Origin: Marinobacter sp. ATCH36
GTDB taxonomy: Bacteria > Pseudomonadota > Gammaproteobacteria > Pseudomonadales > Oleiphilaceae
Direction of reading: 5' to 3'
Assembly: GCF_023555055.1 (NCBI RefSeq)
Contig: NZ_JAMJPL010000002.1
Coordinates: 62,001-126,000 of the forward strand
Length of the DNA: 64,000 nucleotides
Shown: positions 43,700 to 55,714 of the stretch, in pieces
Numbering within the stretch: the first letter of the stretch is position 1
Layout of the letters: each line of letters opens with the position of its first letter
Notes under the pieces: generated by a model
Seen by the model: the letters and a program-made list of their open reading frames with translations, nothing else
The model's database searches: none
Told to the model about the DNA's origin: nothing
Position numbers and translations under genes: made by a program

Positions 43700-44470
43700 A
43701 TGCAGGTATCGATTAAGACTCCGGAAGAAATCGAGAAGATGCGTGTCGCCGGCCGCCTGGCGTCCGAAGTTCTCGAAATGATTGGTGAACATGTCAAACC
43801 GGGCGTGACCACCGAAGAGCTGGACAACATCTGCCACAGCTATATGGTGAACGAGCAGAAGACCATTCCGGCGCCACTGAACTACAAGGGTTTTCCGAAA
43901 TCGGTCTGCACTTCCGTGAACCATGTTGTCTGTCACGGCATTCCTTCCGATAAAAAAGTTCTAAAGGATGGCGACATTCTGAATATCGATGTCACCGTGA
44001 TTAAAGATGGCTGGCACGGCGACACCAGCAAGATGTTTATCGTGGGCAAACCCAAGCCTGGCTCCGAGCGCCTGATCCAGATCACCCAGGAATGCCTATA
44101 TAAGGGCATAGAGCTGGTGAAACCGGGCACCCGGCTCGGAGATATCGGCCATGTTATCCAGCAGCATGCCGAAAAACATCGATATTCGGTGGTGCGGGAA
44201 TACTGCGGTCATGGCATCGGCCAGGTCTTCCATGAAGACCCACAGGTAATGCATTACGGTAAGCCGGGAACCGGTATGGAGCTGAAGGAAGGCATGACCT
44301 TTACCATCGAACCGATGATCAATCAGGGCAAGTACCAAACCAAACTCTTACCGGATGGCTGGACGGTTGTCACCAAGGACCACAAACTCTCAGCACAATG
44401 GGAGCACACCATCCTGGTAACAGCGGACGGCCACGAAGTGCTTACCAAACGTACGGAAGAGTCATTCTAG
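43700..44470 (+). CDS. map: Methionine aminopeptidase type I
   Basis: 256 residues from the ATG at 43700. Removes N-terminal methionine. Pita-bread fold with the five metal ligands in order: DVTVIKDGWHGDTSK (two Asp), CGHGIGQVFHE (His), MTFTIEPMI (Glu) and SAQWEHTILV (Glu). Divergent from rpsB, as in E. coli and Pseudomonas. glnD begins on the next base after its stop. Confidence 0.97.
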   Translation: MQVSIKTPEEIEKMRVAGRLASEVLEMIGEHVKPGVTTEELDNICHSYMVNEQKTIPAPLNYKGFPKSVCTSVNHVVCHGIPSDKKVLKDGDILNIDVTVIKDGWHGDTSKMFIVGKPKPGSERLIQITQECLYKGIELVKPGTRLGDIGHVIQQHAEKHRYSVVREYCGHGIGQVFHEDPQVMHYGKPGTGMELKEGMTFTIEPMINQGKYQTKLLPDGWTVVTKDHKLSAQWEHTILVTADGHEVLTKRTEESF

Positions 44471-47116
44471 GTGGACTTCAGCGAACTTGAAGCCAGCATC
44501 AGCAATGACGCCTCTCCCATCCGGGCAGCCCGGCAGTTGCTGAAGGAACGCTACAACGCTGATGCGGAAGCGTTCCGCCAGGGCGCCGATGTTCGCGCCC
44601 TGGTGCACTCCAGGTCCAGCACTCTGGATACGGTTCTGGCTTTGATCTGGAACCGCTACGCCTTCGCCACTTCCCGGGACATTTCCCTGATTGCTGTCGG
44701 CGGTTACGGCCGGGGCGAACTTCATCCCCATTCCGATATCGATTTGCTGATTCTGACTTGCAATGGAATAGAAGAAGGCTGCCAGGAAGATCTGGGTGCG
44801 TTCATAACACTGCTGTGGGATCTGAAGCTCGACATCGGCCATAGCGTTCGCAGCATTGAAGAGAGCCTGAGCGCGGCCCGGGAAGACGTCACCATACTGA
44901 CCAACCTGCTGGAAACCCGCACCATTGCCGGCCCGGATGAATTGCGCGATGAACTCAGCCATCAGGTGTATTCCGACGCTATCAGTTCCGACCGCGACTA
45001 TTTCATTGCCAAACGGGAAGAACAGATTCGCCGGCATGCGAAATACGGAGACACCGAATACAACCTGGAGCCCAACGTAAAAGGCTCTCCGGGCGCCTTG
45101 CGGGATATACAGACCATTGGCTGGATTACCAAGCGGCACTTCGGTCTTCAGAACATTGCCGACCTGACCCGCTTCAGCATCCTGACCGAGGAAGAACACC
45201 AGATCCTGCTACAAGGAGAAACCTTCCTGTGGCGGCTGAGATATGGCCTGCAACTGATTGCTGACCGCAACGAAAACCGCCTGCTGTTTGATCATCAACG
45301 TTCGCTGGCCGAGATGCTGGGTTACAAGGATGAAGGCAATCGGCTCGGTGTCGAGCTGATGATGCAATCCTATTACCGCACGGTACTGGCCCTGGCCGAG
45401 CTGGCCGATGTCATTCTGCAGTATTATGACGAGGCCATCCTGGGATCGGGCAACGACGATGACATCCTGCCCCTGAACAAGCGGTTCCAGATTCGCAACT
45501 ACTATATCGAGGCGGTCAACAACCAGGTGTTCGCCTACGCCCCCTACGCCATCATGGAAATTTTCGTGCTGATGGCTCAGCATCCCGAAATCAAGGGCAT
45601 CAGGGCCACCACCATCCGCTCCCTGCGGGCGCACCGGCACCTGATTGACGATGCCTTCCGTTCGGACCTGGCGGTTACCTCCCTGTTCATGGAATTGCTG
45701 CGGACTCCGCACGCTCTGGACCAGACCCTCTCTGCGATGAAAAAGTACAACGTGCTGGGCCGCTACCTGCCCGAGTTCGGCCAGATCATCGGCCAGATGC
45801 AGCACGACCTGTTCCACATTTACACGGTAGACGCGCACACCATGCGGGTGATTCGCAACATGGTGCGTCTGGACAGTGCCGAAGCCCGTGATGAATACCC
45901 CCTGGCATCACGGCTGATTCACCGCTTACCGAAACTGGAGACACTGTACATAGCCGGTCTCTACCACGACGTAGCCAAGGGTCGCGGTGGTGACCATTCG
46001 GAACTCGGTGCCATTGATGCCGAGGAGTTCTGTGGACGCCACCACCTGAGCGAACGGGACACACAACTGGTTTCCTGGCTGGTGGAGAACCACCTGCTGA
46101 TGTCCATGACGGCGCAGCGTAAAGATATCTCCGACCCGGACATTATCCACGGGTTCGCGCGCTCGGTACCCAGCCAGGTTCATCTCGACTACCTCTACGT
46201 GCTGACGGTATGCGATATCAGCGCCACCAACCCAAAATTGTGGAATACCTGGCGGGCATCGCTCCTGCGCCAGCTTTATATTGAGACCAAGCGGGCACTC
46301 AGGCGGGGCTCGGAAACGCCGGTAGACCGCCATGAATGGGTACGGGCCACCCAGTCTGAAGCGCGGGAAATCCTCCACGCCCAGAACATGACCGACGAAC
46401 AGATCGACGGCATCTGGGACACCCTGGACGAAGACTACTTCCTGCAGGATTCCACGGTGGATATCGCCTGGCAGACCGCAGCCATCATCCGCCATGGAGA
46501 CGATCCGGACCCACTGGTGCTGATTCGCGACACCCGTGGCGGCCCGACGGACGGCTATTCCCAGATCATCATTTACATGAGCGATCGTGTCGATCTCTTC
46601 GCGGCAACCACGGCGGTCCTGGAGCAGCTCAACCTCAACATCGTTGATGCCCGCATCAGCTCCAGCGAAGGCCCCTTCTCCATCAGCTCCTATATCGTGC
46701 TGGACGAAAAAGGCAAACCACTGGGCATTGATCCGGCCAGGAAGGACCGGGTGCGTAGCCGCCTGATTGAGGAACTGGACGACCCTGAAGACTATCCTGA
46801 CATCATCCATCGGCGCACTCCCAGGCAGCTCAAGCACTTTGCCTTCCCCACCGAGGTGACGTTTTCCAACGACACAGTCAACCAGCGCACCATAATAGAA
46901 GTTGTTACGCCTGACCGCCCGGGGTTACTGGCACGGGTCGGGCAGGTGCTGCTGGAACATCGCGTACGCCTAACCAACGCCAAGATAGCCACTCTGGGCG
47001 AACGCGTGGAAGACGTCTTCTTTGTAACCGACGAGCATGGCGAGCAGATCCGTGACCCGGCTGTTTGTCTGGCTCTTCAGCAGGACCTTTGCCAAATGTT
47101 GGACGACACCCAATGA
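44471..47116 (+). CDS. glnD: Bifunctional uridylyltransferase/uridylyl-removing enzyme
   Basis: 881 residues, GTG start directly after the map stop. Senses glutamine and modifies PII proteins. N-terminal nucleotidyltransferase (VGGYGRGELHPHSDIDLLIL), HD domain for deuridylylation (YHDVAKGRGGDHSELG), and two C-terminal ACT domains (VDLFAATTAVLEQLNLNIVD; DRPGLLARVGQVLLEHRVRL) that bind glutamine. Full length and intact. dapC starts inside its stop codon (ATGA). Confidence 0.97.
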   Translation: MDFSELEASISNDASPIRAARQLLKERYNADAEAFRQGADVRALVHSRSSTLDTVLALIWNRYAFATSRDISLIAVGGYGRGELHPHSDIDLLILTCNGIEEGCQEDLGAFITLLWDLKLDIGHSVRSIEESLSAAREDVTILTNLLETRTIAGPDELRDELSHQVYSDAISSDRDYFIAKREEQIRRHAKYGDTEYNLEPNVKGSPGALRDIQTIGWITKRHFGLQNIADLTRFSILTEEEHQILLQGETFLWRLRYGLQLIADRNENRLLFDHQRSLAEMLGYKDEGNRLGVELMMQSYYRTVLALAELADVILQYYDEAILGSGNDDDILPLNKRFQIRNYYIEAVNNQVFAYAPYAIMEIFVLMAQHPEIKGIRATTIRSLRAHRHLIDDAFRSDLAVTSLFMELLRTPHALDQTLSAMKKYNVLGRYLPEFGQIIGQMQHDLFHIYTVDAHTMRVIRNMVRLDSAEARDEYPLASRLIHRLPKLETLYIAGLYHDVAKGRGGDHSELGAIDAEEFCGRHHLSERDTQLVSWLVENHLLMSMTAQRKDISDPDIIHGFARSVPSQVHLDYLYVLTVCDISATNPKLWNTWRASLLRQLYIETKRALRRGSETPVDRHEWVRATQSEAREILHAQNMTDEQIDGIWDTLDEDYFLQDSTVDIAWQTAAIIRHGDDPDPLVLIRDTRGGPTDGYSQIIIYMSDRVDLFAATTAVLEQLNLNIVDARISSSEGPFSISSYIVLDEKGKPLGIDPARKDRVRSRLIEELDDPEDYPDIIHRRTPRQLKHFAFPTEVTFSNDTVNQRTIIEVVTPDRPGLLARVGQVLLEHRVRLTNAKIATLGERVEDVFFVTDEHGEQIRDPAVCLALQQDLCQMLDDTQ

Positions 47117-48315
47117 ACCCGGACCTGGACAGACTCCACCCCTATCCGTTCGAGAAACTGACGAAACTGAAGGCTGGTATAACCGTTCCCCAGGACCTGA
47201 CACCGATTTCCCTTGGAATCGGCGAGCCTAAGCACCCGTCGCCGGAATTCGTAAAACAGGTAATTGCAGACAACCTGGACAAGCTCGCCAACTACCCCAC
47301 CACCAAAGGCACGGATGAACTGCGCCAGGCCATCGCGAACTGGGCCACTCGACGTTTTCAGCTGGCACCAGGCACGCTGACACCGGAGCACCATATTGTT
47401 CCGGTCAACGGCACCCGGGAGGGTATCTTCTCACTGGTACAGTCGGTGGTGGATGCCAGCCGCCCCGCCACTGTGGTGAGCCCGAATCCCTTTTACCAGG
47501 TCTACGAAGGGGCAGCATTCCTTGCTGGCGCAATCCCTCATTACCTGGCATGCGACGCCAGCAACAACTTCATACCGGACTTTGACCGGGTGCCCGATTC
47601 AGTGTGGAAAGACTGCCAGGTACTGTTCCTGTGTTCACCGGGCAACCCCAGTGGCTCGGTGATGCCCCGGGATACCCTGACACAGATCATTGAACTTGCC
47701 GACCAGCACGATTTCATCGTCGCGTCCGACGAGTGCTATTCCGAACTCTACCCCGATGAAAGCCGGCCACCGGAAGGGCTTCTACAGACCTGCGCTGCCA
47801 TCGGCCGCAACGATTTCGCCCGCTGTATTGTCTTTCACAGCCTGTCCAAGCGCAGCAATCTGCCGGGGCTGCGCTCCGGTTTCGTAGCCGGCGACGCTGA
47901 TATCCTCAAAGGCTATCTCAAGTACCGCACCTATCACGGCTGCGCCATGCCCATCCATAACCAGCTGGCAAGCATCGCCGCCTGGGGCGACGAAGACCAT
48001 GTGCGCGAGAACCGGGCCGCCTACCGGGCCAAGTTCGAAGCGGTGGTGCCGATTCTGCGGGAAGTAATGAACGTGGACTTTCCCGATGCCGGCTTCTACC
48101 TCTGGCCGGAAAGCCCCATGGACGATGAAACCTTCGCGCGGGAGCTGTCGGCCCAGCAGAATGTGCATGTTCTGCCGGGGCGCTACCTCTCCCGCACGGT
48201 GGACGGCCACAACCCCGGCGAGAACCGGGTGCGGATGGCGTTGGTCGCGCCCGTTGAGGAGTGCGTGGAAGCGGCAAATCGTATCGTGACCTTCGTAAAG
48301 GCGATCAAGACATGA
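47113..48315 (+). CDS. dapC: Succinyldiaminopimelate transaminase
   Basis: 400 residues from the ATG overlapping the glnD stop. Fold-type I, PLP-dependent aminotransferase of the lysine/peptidoglycan pathway. Visible: NPDLDRLHPYPFEKLTKLKA, GIGEPKHPSPEFV, VSPNPFYQVYEGAAFLAG, LCSPGNPSGSVMP, and the PLP lysine region FHSLSKRSNLPGLRSGFVAG. Together with dapD and dapE nearby it completes most of the succinylase branch. Confidence 0.94.
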   Translation: MNPDLDRLHPYPFEKLTKLKAGITVPQDLTPISLGIGEPKHPSPEFVKQVIADNLDKLANYPTTKGTDELRQAIANWATRRFQLAPGTLTPEHHIVPVNGTREGIFSLVQSVVDASRPATVVSPNPFYQVYEGAAFLAGAIPHYLACDASNNFIPDFDRVPDSVWKDCQVLFLCSPGNPSGSVMPRDTLTQIIELADQHDFIVASDECYSELYPDESRPPEGLLQTCAAIGRNDFARCIVFHSLSKRSNLPGLRSGFVAGDADILKGYLKYRTYHGCAMPIHNQLASIAAWGDEDHVRENRAAYRAKFEAVVPILREVMNVDFPDAGFYLWPESPMDDETFARELSAQQNVHVLPGRYLSRTVDGHNPGENRVRMALVAPVEECVEAANRIVTFVKAIKT

Positions 48316-48656
48316 AGCTGTGCGGCATCAGGAACTGCGACACCGTCAAGAAAGCCCGCAAGTGGCTGGACGACGCCGGTATCGACTACGAATTCCACGA
48401 CTTCAAAAAGGACGGCCTGGATGCCGACCGCCTCGGGCAATGGGAGCGGTCAGCAGGCTGGGAAGTGCTGCTGAATCGCCGTGGCACCACCTGGCGCAAA
48501 CTTCCGGACGAGGTTCGTGATAATATTAGCGCCCAATCCGCCCATGGCCTGATGCTCGACAACCCGTCCATCATCAAGCGGCCCGTGGTTGAGCACGGCG
48601 ACACGGTCAGCGTTGGATTCAACGCCGATGAATGGGCTGAACGATTCAAACACTGA
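48312..48656 (+). CDS. ArsC/Spx-family protein (YffB-like)
   Basis: 114 residues, overlapping dapC by four bases. Thioredoxin-like ArsC fold: KLCGIRNCDTVKKARKWLDD with a single cysteine at the active-site position (C-D-T-V), then YEFHDFKKDGLDADRLGQW and IKRPVVEHGD. YffB-type proteins sit between dap genes in several gammaproteobacteria; a glutathione- or dap-related role has been suggested, but none is proven. Not an arsenate reductase by context. Confidence 0.88.
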   Translation: MKLCGIRNCDTVKKARKWLDDAGIDYEFHDFKKDGLDADRLGQWERSAGWEVLLNRRGTTWRKLPDEVRDNISAQSAHGLMLDNPSIIKRPVVEHGDTVSVGFNADEWAERFKH

Positions 48657-48680
48657 ACACTGAGAACCAGGAGCACATCA

Positions 48681-50844
<2,164 letters not shown>

Positions 50845-50862
50845 ATAATCAGCAACAAATAG

Positions 50863-51081
50863 TCAGTAGTGGGGAGGAGGCGTTTCGTCCTCCTCTTTTC
50901 TGATGTTTGACGACGACACTTCCTTCAATTGTATGTTCAATTGTTTCTTCGCTTCCCAGAGTTCCCGGATATCCAGTTCCTGACGGGCCAGTTGCTCATG
51001 CAGGGTATTGATGGTGTCGTCTTGGAATGCCAGCCGGGTTTCCAGCTCGTCCAGCCTCGCTTGTAAATCTTTCTCGCTCAT
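50863..51081 (-). CDS. slyX: SlyX family protein
   Basis: 72 residues, almost entirely coiled coil: LQARLDELETRLAFQDDTIN, TLHEQLARQELDIRELWEAK, and the typical Pro/His-containing end EDETPPPHY. Small cytoplasmic protein of unknown function, widespread in gammaproteobacteria. It converges on dapE. Confidence 0.9.
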   Translation of the reverse strand: MSEKDLQARLDELETRLAFQDDTINTLHEQLARQELDIRELWEAKKQLNIQLKEVSSSNIRKEEDETPPPHY

Positions 51082-51247
51082 ATACTCCTGCCGCTTGGTC
51101 AGCGCTCCCCGTTATCTGGTATCATGCCGCTTTTGCCCACCAGGGGATTCGCAAGGCTGTTTTATGCCCTCGGAACCCTGGCGGTTTTCACCGGCCGGAG
51201 ACCCGATTTTACCCGATATCCGGCTCTTTATCGTTAGCGTTTGATTA

Positions 51248-51862
51248 ATGGAGAAACTTCAGTCCATGCAAAACCCAGCAAAAGCGATCGTTCTTGCTCT
51301 CCTGGTCGCCATTCCATCACCGTTTATCCTCGGCTTTCTGTTGGTGACTTTCACCCCGGAGCTCTTCCAGATCCTGTCACAGTCCCGCACCAGTGAGCTG
51401 GCAACCAATACCCCGTTCGTATTGGGCAGCGCCCAGGGCATTGCGGCTTACATCATTGCTGTTGTTCTTTTCGGCCTGGCAGGTTTTATAACCGTGGCGC
51501 TGGCCGCCAAGAAGCCATCGGAAGTCAGGCAGCAAACCCCTCGCTCCGACGCTGCACCACGCAAGGCAGAACCGCACAAGGCAGCACCACGCAAGCAGGC
51601 CGAGCCGGATTATGACGACGAGGATGATTTTGACGACACAACCCCTGAAGGCAATGAAGAGGGTACTGTGAAGTGGTTCAACGTCAAGAAAGGTTTCGGT
51701 TTTATCGTTCGCGACAGCGGCGATGAGGTCTTCGTTCACTTCCGTGCCATTCGTGGCCGCGGCCGCCGGGTGCTGCGCCAGGGCCAGTTGGTCCGGTTCA
51801 GTGTGGTGGAAGCGGACAAGGGCCTTCAGGCAGACAACGTGTCTATACTGAGCGACGACTGA
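51248..51862 (+). CDS. Membrane-anchored cold-shock-domain protein
   Basis: 204 residues. Two membrane segments (about 14-36 and 62-86), a Lys/Pro-rich then acidic linker ([16 protein letters not shown]), and a C-terminal cold-shock domain (about 138-204) with [15 protein letters not shown] (RNP1) and EVFVHFRAI (RNP2). Single-strand nucleic acid binding at the inner face of the membrane is implied. The start could instead be the ATG at 51266, which leaves GGAGA in better upstream position. An intrinsic terminator follows. Confidence 0.88.
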   Translation: MEKLQSMQNPAKAIVLALLVAIPSPFILGFLLVTFTPELFQILSQSRTSELATNTPFVLGSAQGIAAYIIAVVLFGLAGFITVALAAKKPSEVRQQTPRSDAAPRKAEPHKAAPRKQAEPDYDDEDDFDDTTPEGNEEGTVKWFNVKKGFGFIVRDSGDEVFVHFRAIRGRGRRVLRQGQLVRFSVVEADKGLQADNVSILSDD

Positions 51863-51884
51863 TTCGCTAAGGCTCCATACGTCG

Positions 51885-51917
51885 AAAAAGGGGTAGCCAT
51901 TGGCTGCCCCTTTTTTG
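51885..51917. terminator. Bidirectional intrinsic terminator
   Basis: AAAAAGGGGTAGCCA loop TGGCTGCCCCTTTTTT between the convergent cold-shock-domain gene and the 125-residue gene. One T-G wobble in the stem, with A- and T-runs on both sides. Confidence 0.88.
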
Positions 51918-51922
51918 TTTCG

Positions 51923-52300
51923 TCAGTTCCAGACGGCCAAATGCTCGCCCCGCTGATCCAGCCGCCACCAGCGCTCATCCTCTACTGGCTCCCCCTCCTT
52001 CCAGTCACCCGGGCTGCAACGAATCTCGGTGTCCATGGCACGCCACGCGCTGCGGGCACAATCCAGGTCCGAATCCCAGGGTAGGTCCTCCCCCTCCAGA
52101 ATCAGTGAGGTAAAGCGCTTGCCACCGGCTCCCGGATACAGGCTGACCCGCACTCTGTGCCCTCGATATCCGGCCGTACCTTTCACCGCCTTATCGCCCA
52201 GTGAATCATCCGCCAACTGAATTTCATCAAGATGGTTGGCCAGCCAGGCTGATACCGCCGCCGACTCAAGGTCACGAATATATATTTCGAGATCCCGCAC
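51923..52300 (-). CDS. Hypothetical protein paired with the Clp-N protein
   Basis: 125 residues, GTG start with AGGAG nine bases ahead, overlapping the end of the upstream gene by 29 bases. N-terminus DLEIYIRDLESAAVSAWLAN; a middle beta part GYRGHRVRVSLYPGAGGKRFTS and an acidic, Trp-rich C-terminus (WKEGEPVEDERWWRLD). No family recognised. The long overlap suggests translational coupling and joint function with the Clp-N/P-loop protein. Confidence 0.7.
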   Translation of the reverse strand: MRDLEIYIRDLESAAVSAWLANHLDEIQLADDSLGDKAVKGTAGYRGHRVRVSLYPGAGGKRFTSLILEGEDLPWDSDLDCARSAWRAMDTEIRCSPGDWKEGEPVEDERWWRLDQRGEHLAVWN

Positions 52301-53681
52301 CCTCTGTTTCTCCTACCGATTGATCACAATGGACAACATAGTGAACCGGGCCGGGGCGCGCTGCAACCCAGCGTTCCAGTTCATAACGGAGGTCTTCCAC
52401 CTTCAGGGTGCGAAGGGTTCCCTCGGCCTTGCGTTCGTGCCAAGCCACCTCTGCCGCGGCCCGCTCAATGGCAACGCTTTCAAGGGACTGCTCCAGATCT
52501 TCCAGGGGTTGCTGTCTGGCCATTGCCACAAGGGCCTGGCGCCTGAGCGTATCCGTTGTTCCCGCCAGCGCCAATCCCTCGACGGATCCTCGCTCGGCGA
52601 ACAGGTTCAGCCTGGCGGCAGCCCTTTCCACCCACTGCAGCATACCGCCAGGAGTACCCACCAGGCGGCTCCTGCTTGCCGCGGCGTAACGTACAAGCGC
52701 CTGGGATAATTCGATGTTCCAGTGGCGCTCTATGGCAGGTTGATGAGCGGTGAGAATAGCTGTTTTCTGCCCCGGGCTGGTGCCAGGCATATCAAAAATT
52801 TCAAAATCCCGCCCCAGGGCACGTTTCAGTTCCTCAATGGCTTCGCCAACCGCCGATGAATCCGGCCCCAGCATGATAATGGGGCCCGGGTAGCCGGATA
52901 CCAGCCTTCTGGCCAGGCTATGCTCGGATGACATCATCGAAGCCAGGTCAGCCGGGGAAATGTTGTCCAGGATCAGCGCCGGGCAGGCTCTCCGATCTAG
53001 ACCACTGCTGGGCATCGACGGGCTATCACTGGCCATCACTTCCACCTCGTTGCGAAGATCGAGCCTGACAAACCCCGACTCCAGAAACGGAAGCAACGCC
53101 TGCAACCAACTGGTCTTACCGCTGCCTCTTGTACCCCTGATCCACACCAGGGCGCCGGAAACCGAAGCAAGGGTAATCGCCACATCCTCCGCCAACCCCA
53201 GCCATTCGAGATCGGTGATGACCACCGGCGCATCTCCGGGCACGGCGGTAGCGGCAACTTCGCGCAGACTCTCATTATCGGCAGGCCAGCGGCTCACCAG
53301 CTCCAGAACTGCAACATAGGCTTTGTCCTGCAAACGCTCTGCGTTGCGTGTCAGTACCGACAACAGTAATGGCCAGTCCAGCCAGGGGGCATCGCTCAGT
53401 TCACGGGCGCAGGAAAACCAATACATGAGCTGTGAGGACAGCGGGCCCTCACCGCCCACTTCAGCCACGATTGGTTGTTCACACTGGATGGTGCGGGTCA
53501 GTTCATCGAGGTCAACACCACAGCCTCGGAAGAAATCACATATCTGCGGCTCGCCATCCAGCAGCGCCAACAGGAAGTCTTCTATGGTAATGGCATAACC
53601 ACCCCGCTGGGCAACACTGTTCCGTGCCCGTTGCAGTGCAGTTTGACAGAGGGGGCTCAGGCATCCTTGCCAGTCTTCCAT
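52272..53681 (-). CDS. Clp-N domain P-loop ATPase-like protein
   Basis: 469 residues, AAGGAGAAG before the ATG. An N-terminal Clp-N/double-Clp-type module (about 5-140; CLSPLCQTALQRARNSVAQR, ITIEDFLLALLDGEPQICDF) resembles the ClpV/ClpB N-domain. It is followed by one P-loop domain with Walker A WIRGTRGSGKTSW (about residue 185) and CPALILDNISPADL as likely Walker B. It lacks a second AAA module and the pore loops of true Clp ATPases. Possibly an adaptor or a type VI-related switch; the only T6SS gene in view is a vgrG 5 kb away. Confidence 0.72.
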   Translation of the reverse strand: MEDWQGCLSPLCQTALQRARNSVAQRGGYAITIEDFLLALLDGEPQICDFFRGCGVDLDELTRTIQCEQPIVAEVGGEGPLSSQLMYWFSCARELSDAPWLDWPLLLSVLTRNAERLQDKAYVAVLELVSRWPADNESLREVAATAVPGDAPVVITDLEWLGLAEDVAITLASVSGALVWIRGTRGSGKTSWLQALLPFLESGFVRLDLRNEVEVMASDSPSMPSSGLDRRACPALILDNISPADLASMMSSEHSLARRLVSGYPGPIIMLGPDSSAVGEAIEELKRALGRDFEIFDMPGTSPGQKTAILTAHQPAIERHWNIELSQALVRYAAASRSRLVGTPGGMLQWVERAAARLNLFAERGSVEGLALAGTTDTLRRQALVAMARQQPLEDLEQSLESVAIERAAAEVAWHERKAEGTLRTLKVEDLRYELERWVAARPGPVHYVVHCDQSVGETEGAGSRNIYS

Positions 53682-53737
53682 TCACTTCTCCTTGTGGTCT
53701 AAGTGGCATCGTCCTGATGCCGGTTCAATCAATCCGG

Positions 53738-55144
53738 TCAGACCCGGTTATAGGTATCTTCGAAACGTACAATGTCGTCCTCACCGAGGTAACTGCCAGT
53801 CTGTACTTCAATCAGTTCCAGCGGAATGACACCAGGGTTGGTCAGCCGATGGGTAATGCCCAGTGGAATGTACGTGGACTGGTCTTCCGTCAGCAGCATG
53901 ACATCGTCACCGCGGTTGACGGTGGCCGTTCCCTTGACCACAACCCAGTGCTCGGCACGGTGGTGATGCTTCTGCAGTGACAGGGAGGCACCGGGCTTGA
54001 CGGTGATACGCTTGACCTGGAAGCGCTCACCCATGGCAATGCCCTCGTAGGTGCCCCAGGGACGATGTACTTTCTTGTGGAACCGGTGTTCGTGGCGGTT
54101 CTGGGCCTTTACCTGGGCGACCAGCTTCTTCACATCCTGAACCCGGTTACGGTCCGCCACCAACACTACGTCATCGGTTTCAACAATAACGTGATCGGTA
54201 ATGCCCAGCGCGGCAATCAGGCGGCCTTCGGAGTGGATATAGGAACCGGAAACGTCTTCGGTGATGACATCTCCCCGGCACACGTTGTTGTTTTCATCGT
54301 GGGGCTGGATATCCCAGAGCGCCGACCACGAGCCAACATCAGACCAGCCGGCATCCAAGGGAACTACCACGGCATCCCGGGTTTTTTCCATCACGGCGTA
54401 ATCGATAGAGTCGTCCGGGCAGGCCTTGAAAGCCTCGGCGCCTACACGAGTGAAATCCATATCGGCATTGCGCTCTTTCCAGGCAGCGCGGCAGGCTTTG
54501 ATCATCGCCGGTTGCTGGCTTTCCAGCTCCTGCAGGTAGCGGTCTGCCCGGAACAGAAACATGCCACTGTTCCAGAAATAGTCGCCCTCCTCCAGATACC
54601 GGCGGGCGGTTTCTTCATCCGGCTTTTCTACAAAAGCGGACACATCGTTGTAGCCCTCATGGGCCTCACCTGCCTTGATATAGCCATAACCCGTATGCGG
54701 CGCATCAGGCACGATGCCGAAAGTGACCAGCTTTCCTGCCCGGGCTGCTTCCGCGCCCTGGCTAACCGCCTGACGAAACACATCCAGCTGCTTCAGAACA
54801 TGATCCGAGGGCATGACAAGCAGCAACTCTTCGGGATTTTCCTCAGCCGCGGCAAGGGCCGCAAGGGCAATCGCCGGGGCCGTATTGCGACCAACCGGCT
54901 CCAGGATAATACCAGCGGTGCGGTCAGTTGCCTGAGCGTGCAAATGGGCAGCCACAACGAATCGATGTTCCTCGTTGGTGATTGCCATTACCCTCGCTTT
55001 CTCATCCAGGGCCAGGCCACGGTCAATGGTTTCGGCCAGCAGGGTTTCGTCAGACACCACCGGCAGAAACTGCTTGGGATAGGCTTCACGGGAAAGCGGC
55101 CATAAGCGGGTGCCGGAACCACCAGAGAGAATCACAGCAAGCAT
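53738..55144 (-). CDS. manC: Mannose-1-phosphate guanylyltransferase / mannose-6-phosphate isomerase
   Basis: 468 residues, type II bifunctional enzyme (ManC/AlgA/CpsB). N-terminal nucleotidyltransferase with ILSGGSGTRLWPLSREAYPK and VSAFVEKPDEETA; C-terminal cupin isomerase with VHRPWGTYEGIAMG and SLQKHHHRAEHWVVVKGTA. Supplies GDP-mannose for polysaccharide. It stands alone here without a neighbouring capsule or alginate cluster. Confidence 0.95.
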   Translation of the reverse strand: MLAVILSGGSGTRLWPLSREAYPKQFLPVVSDETLLAETIDRGLALDEKARVMAITNEEHRFVVAAHLHAQATDRTAGIILEPVGRNTAPAIALAALAAAEENPEELLLVMPSDHVLKQLDVFRQAVSQGAEAARAGKLVTFGIVPDAPHTGYGYIKAGEAHEGYNDVSAFVEKPDEETARRYLEEGDYFWNSGMFLFRADRYLQELESQQPAMIKACRAAWKERNADMDFTRVGAEAFKACPDDSIDYAVMEKTRDAVVVPLDAGWSDVGSWSALWDIQPHDENNNVCRGDVITEDVSGSYIHSEGRLIAALGITDHVIVETDDVVLVADRNRVQDVKKLVAQVKAQNRHEHRFHKKVHRPWGTYEGIAMGERFQVKRITVKPGASLSLQKHHHRAEHWVVVKGTATVNRGDDVMLLTEDQSTYIPLGITHRLTNPGVIPLELIEVQTGSYLGEDDIVRFEDTYNRV

Positions 55145-55242
55145 GGATCGTCCTTGTCTTGAATTTTCGCGAATTTTACCCCAAACACCGCCGGATTGTC
55201 CCGCCGGCGGTCATTAAACCGGTTTCACCCGGAATACAGCAA

Positions 55243-55683
55243 TCACCATGTGCCCGTATTCTCCATGCTGGCCCATGGTTCCCTCGGCGGCAGGGATTCA
55301 CCTTTCTGGAGCAGCTCGATGGAAATGCCGTCCGGCGACCGGATAAAGGCCATATGGCCATCACGAGGCGGCCGGTTAATCGTAACGCCATTGGCCTGCA
55401 GATGACTGCAAAGCTCGTAGATATCATCCACCCGATACGCCAGATGACCGAAATTGCGGCCACCGGAGTACTCTTCCGGGTCCCAGTTGTAAGTCAGCTC
55501 GATCATCGGAGCCTTGTTCTCTCTGGCGCTCGACTCATCTTCCCTGGCGGCGAGGAACACCAGGGTAAAGCGCCCTTTCTCGCTGCTCTTGCGGTTGATT
55601 TCAACCATGCCGAGCAGATCACAGAAAAAATGCAGGGTCTTTTCCAGGTTACTGACCCGGATCATGGTATGAAGATACTGCAT
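55243..55683 (-). CDS. gloA: Lactoylglutathione lyase (glyoxalase I-like)
   Basis: 146 residues. [20 protein letters not shown] gives the first metal His; [20 protein letters not shown] the Glu and the second His ([15 protein letters not shown]); [14 protein letters not shown] the last Glu. This is the four-ligand pattern of glyoxalase I, detoxifying methylglyoxal. A C-terminal extension of about 20 residues is unusual. Divergent, 31 bases from the DUF1853 gene. Confidence 0.9.
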   Translation of the reverse strand: MQYLHTMIRVSNLEKTLHFFCDLLGMVEINRKSSEKGRFTLVFLAAREDESSARENKAPMIELTYNWDPEEYSGGRNFGHLAYRVDDIYELCSHLQANGVTINRPPRDGHMAFIRSPDGISIELLQKGESLPPREPWASMENTGTW

Positions 55684-55714
55684 ATTGCGTCTCCTGTTGG
55701 GTTATCCTGCCACT

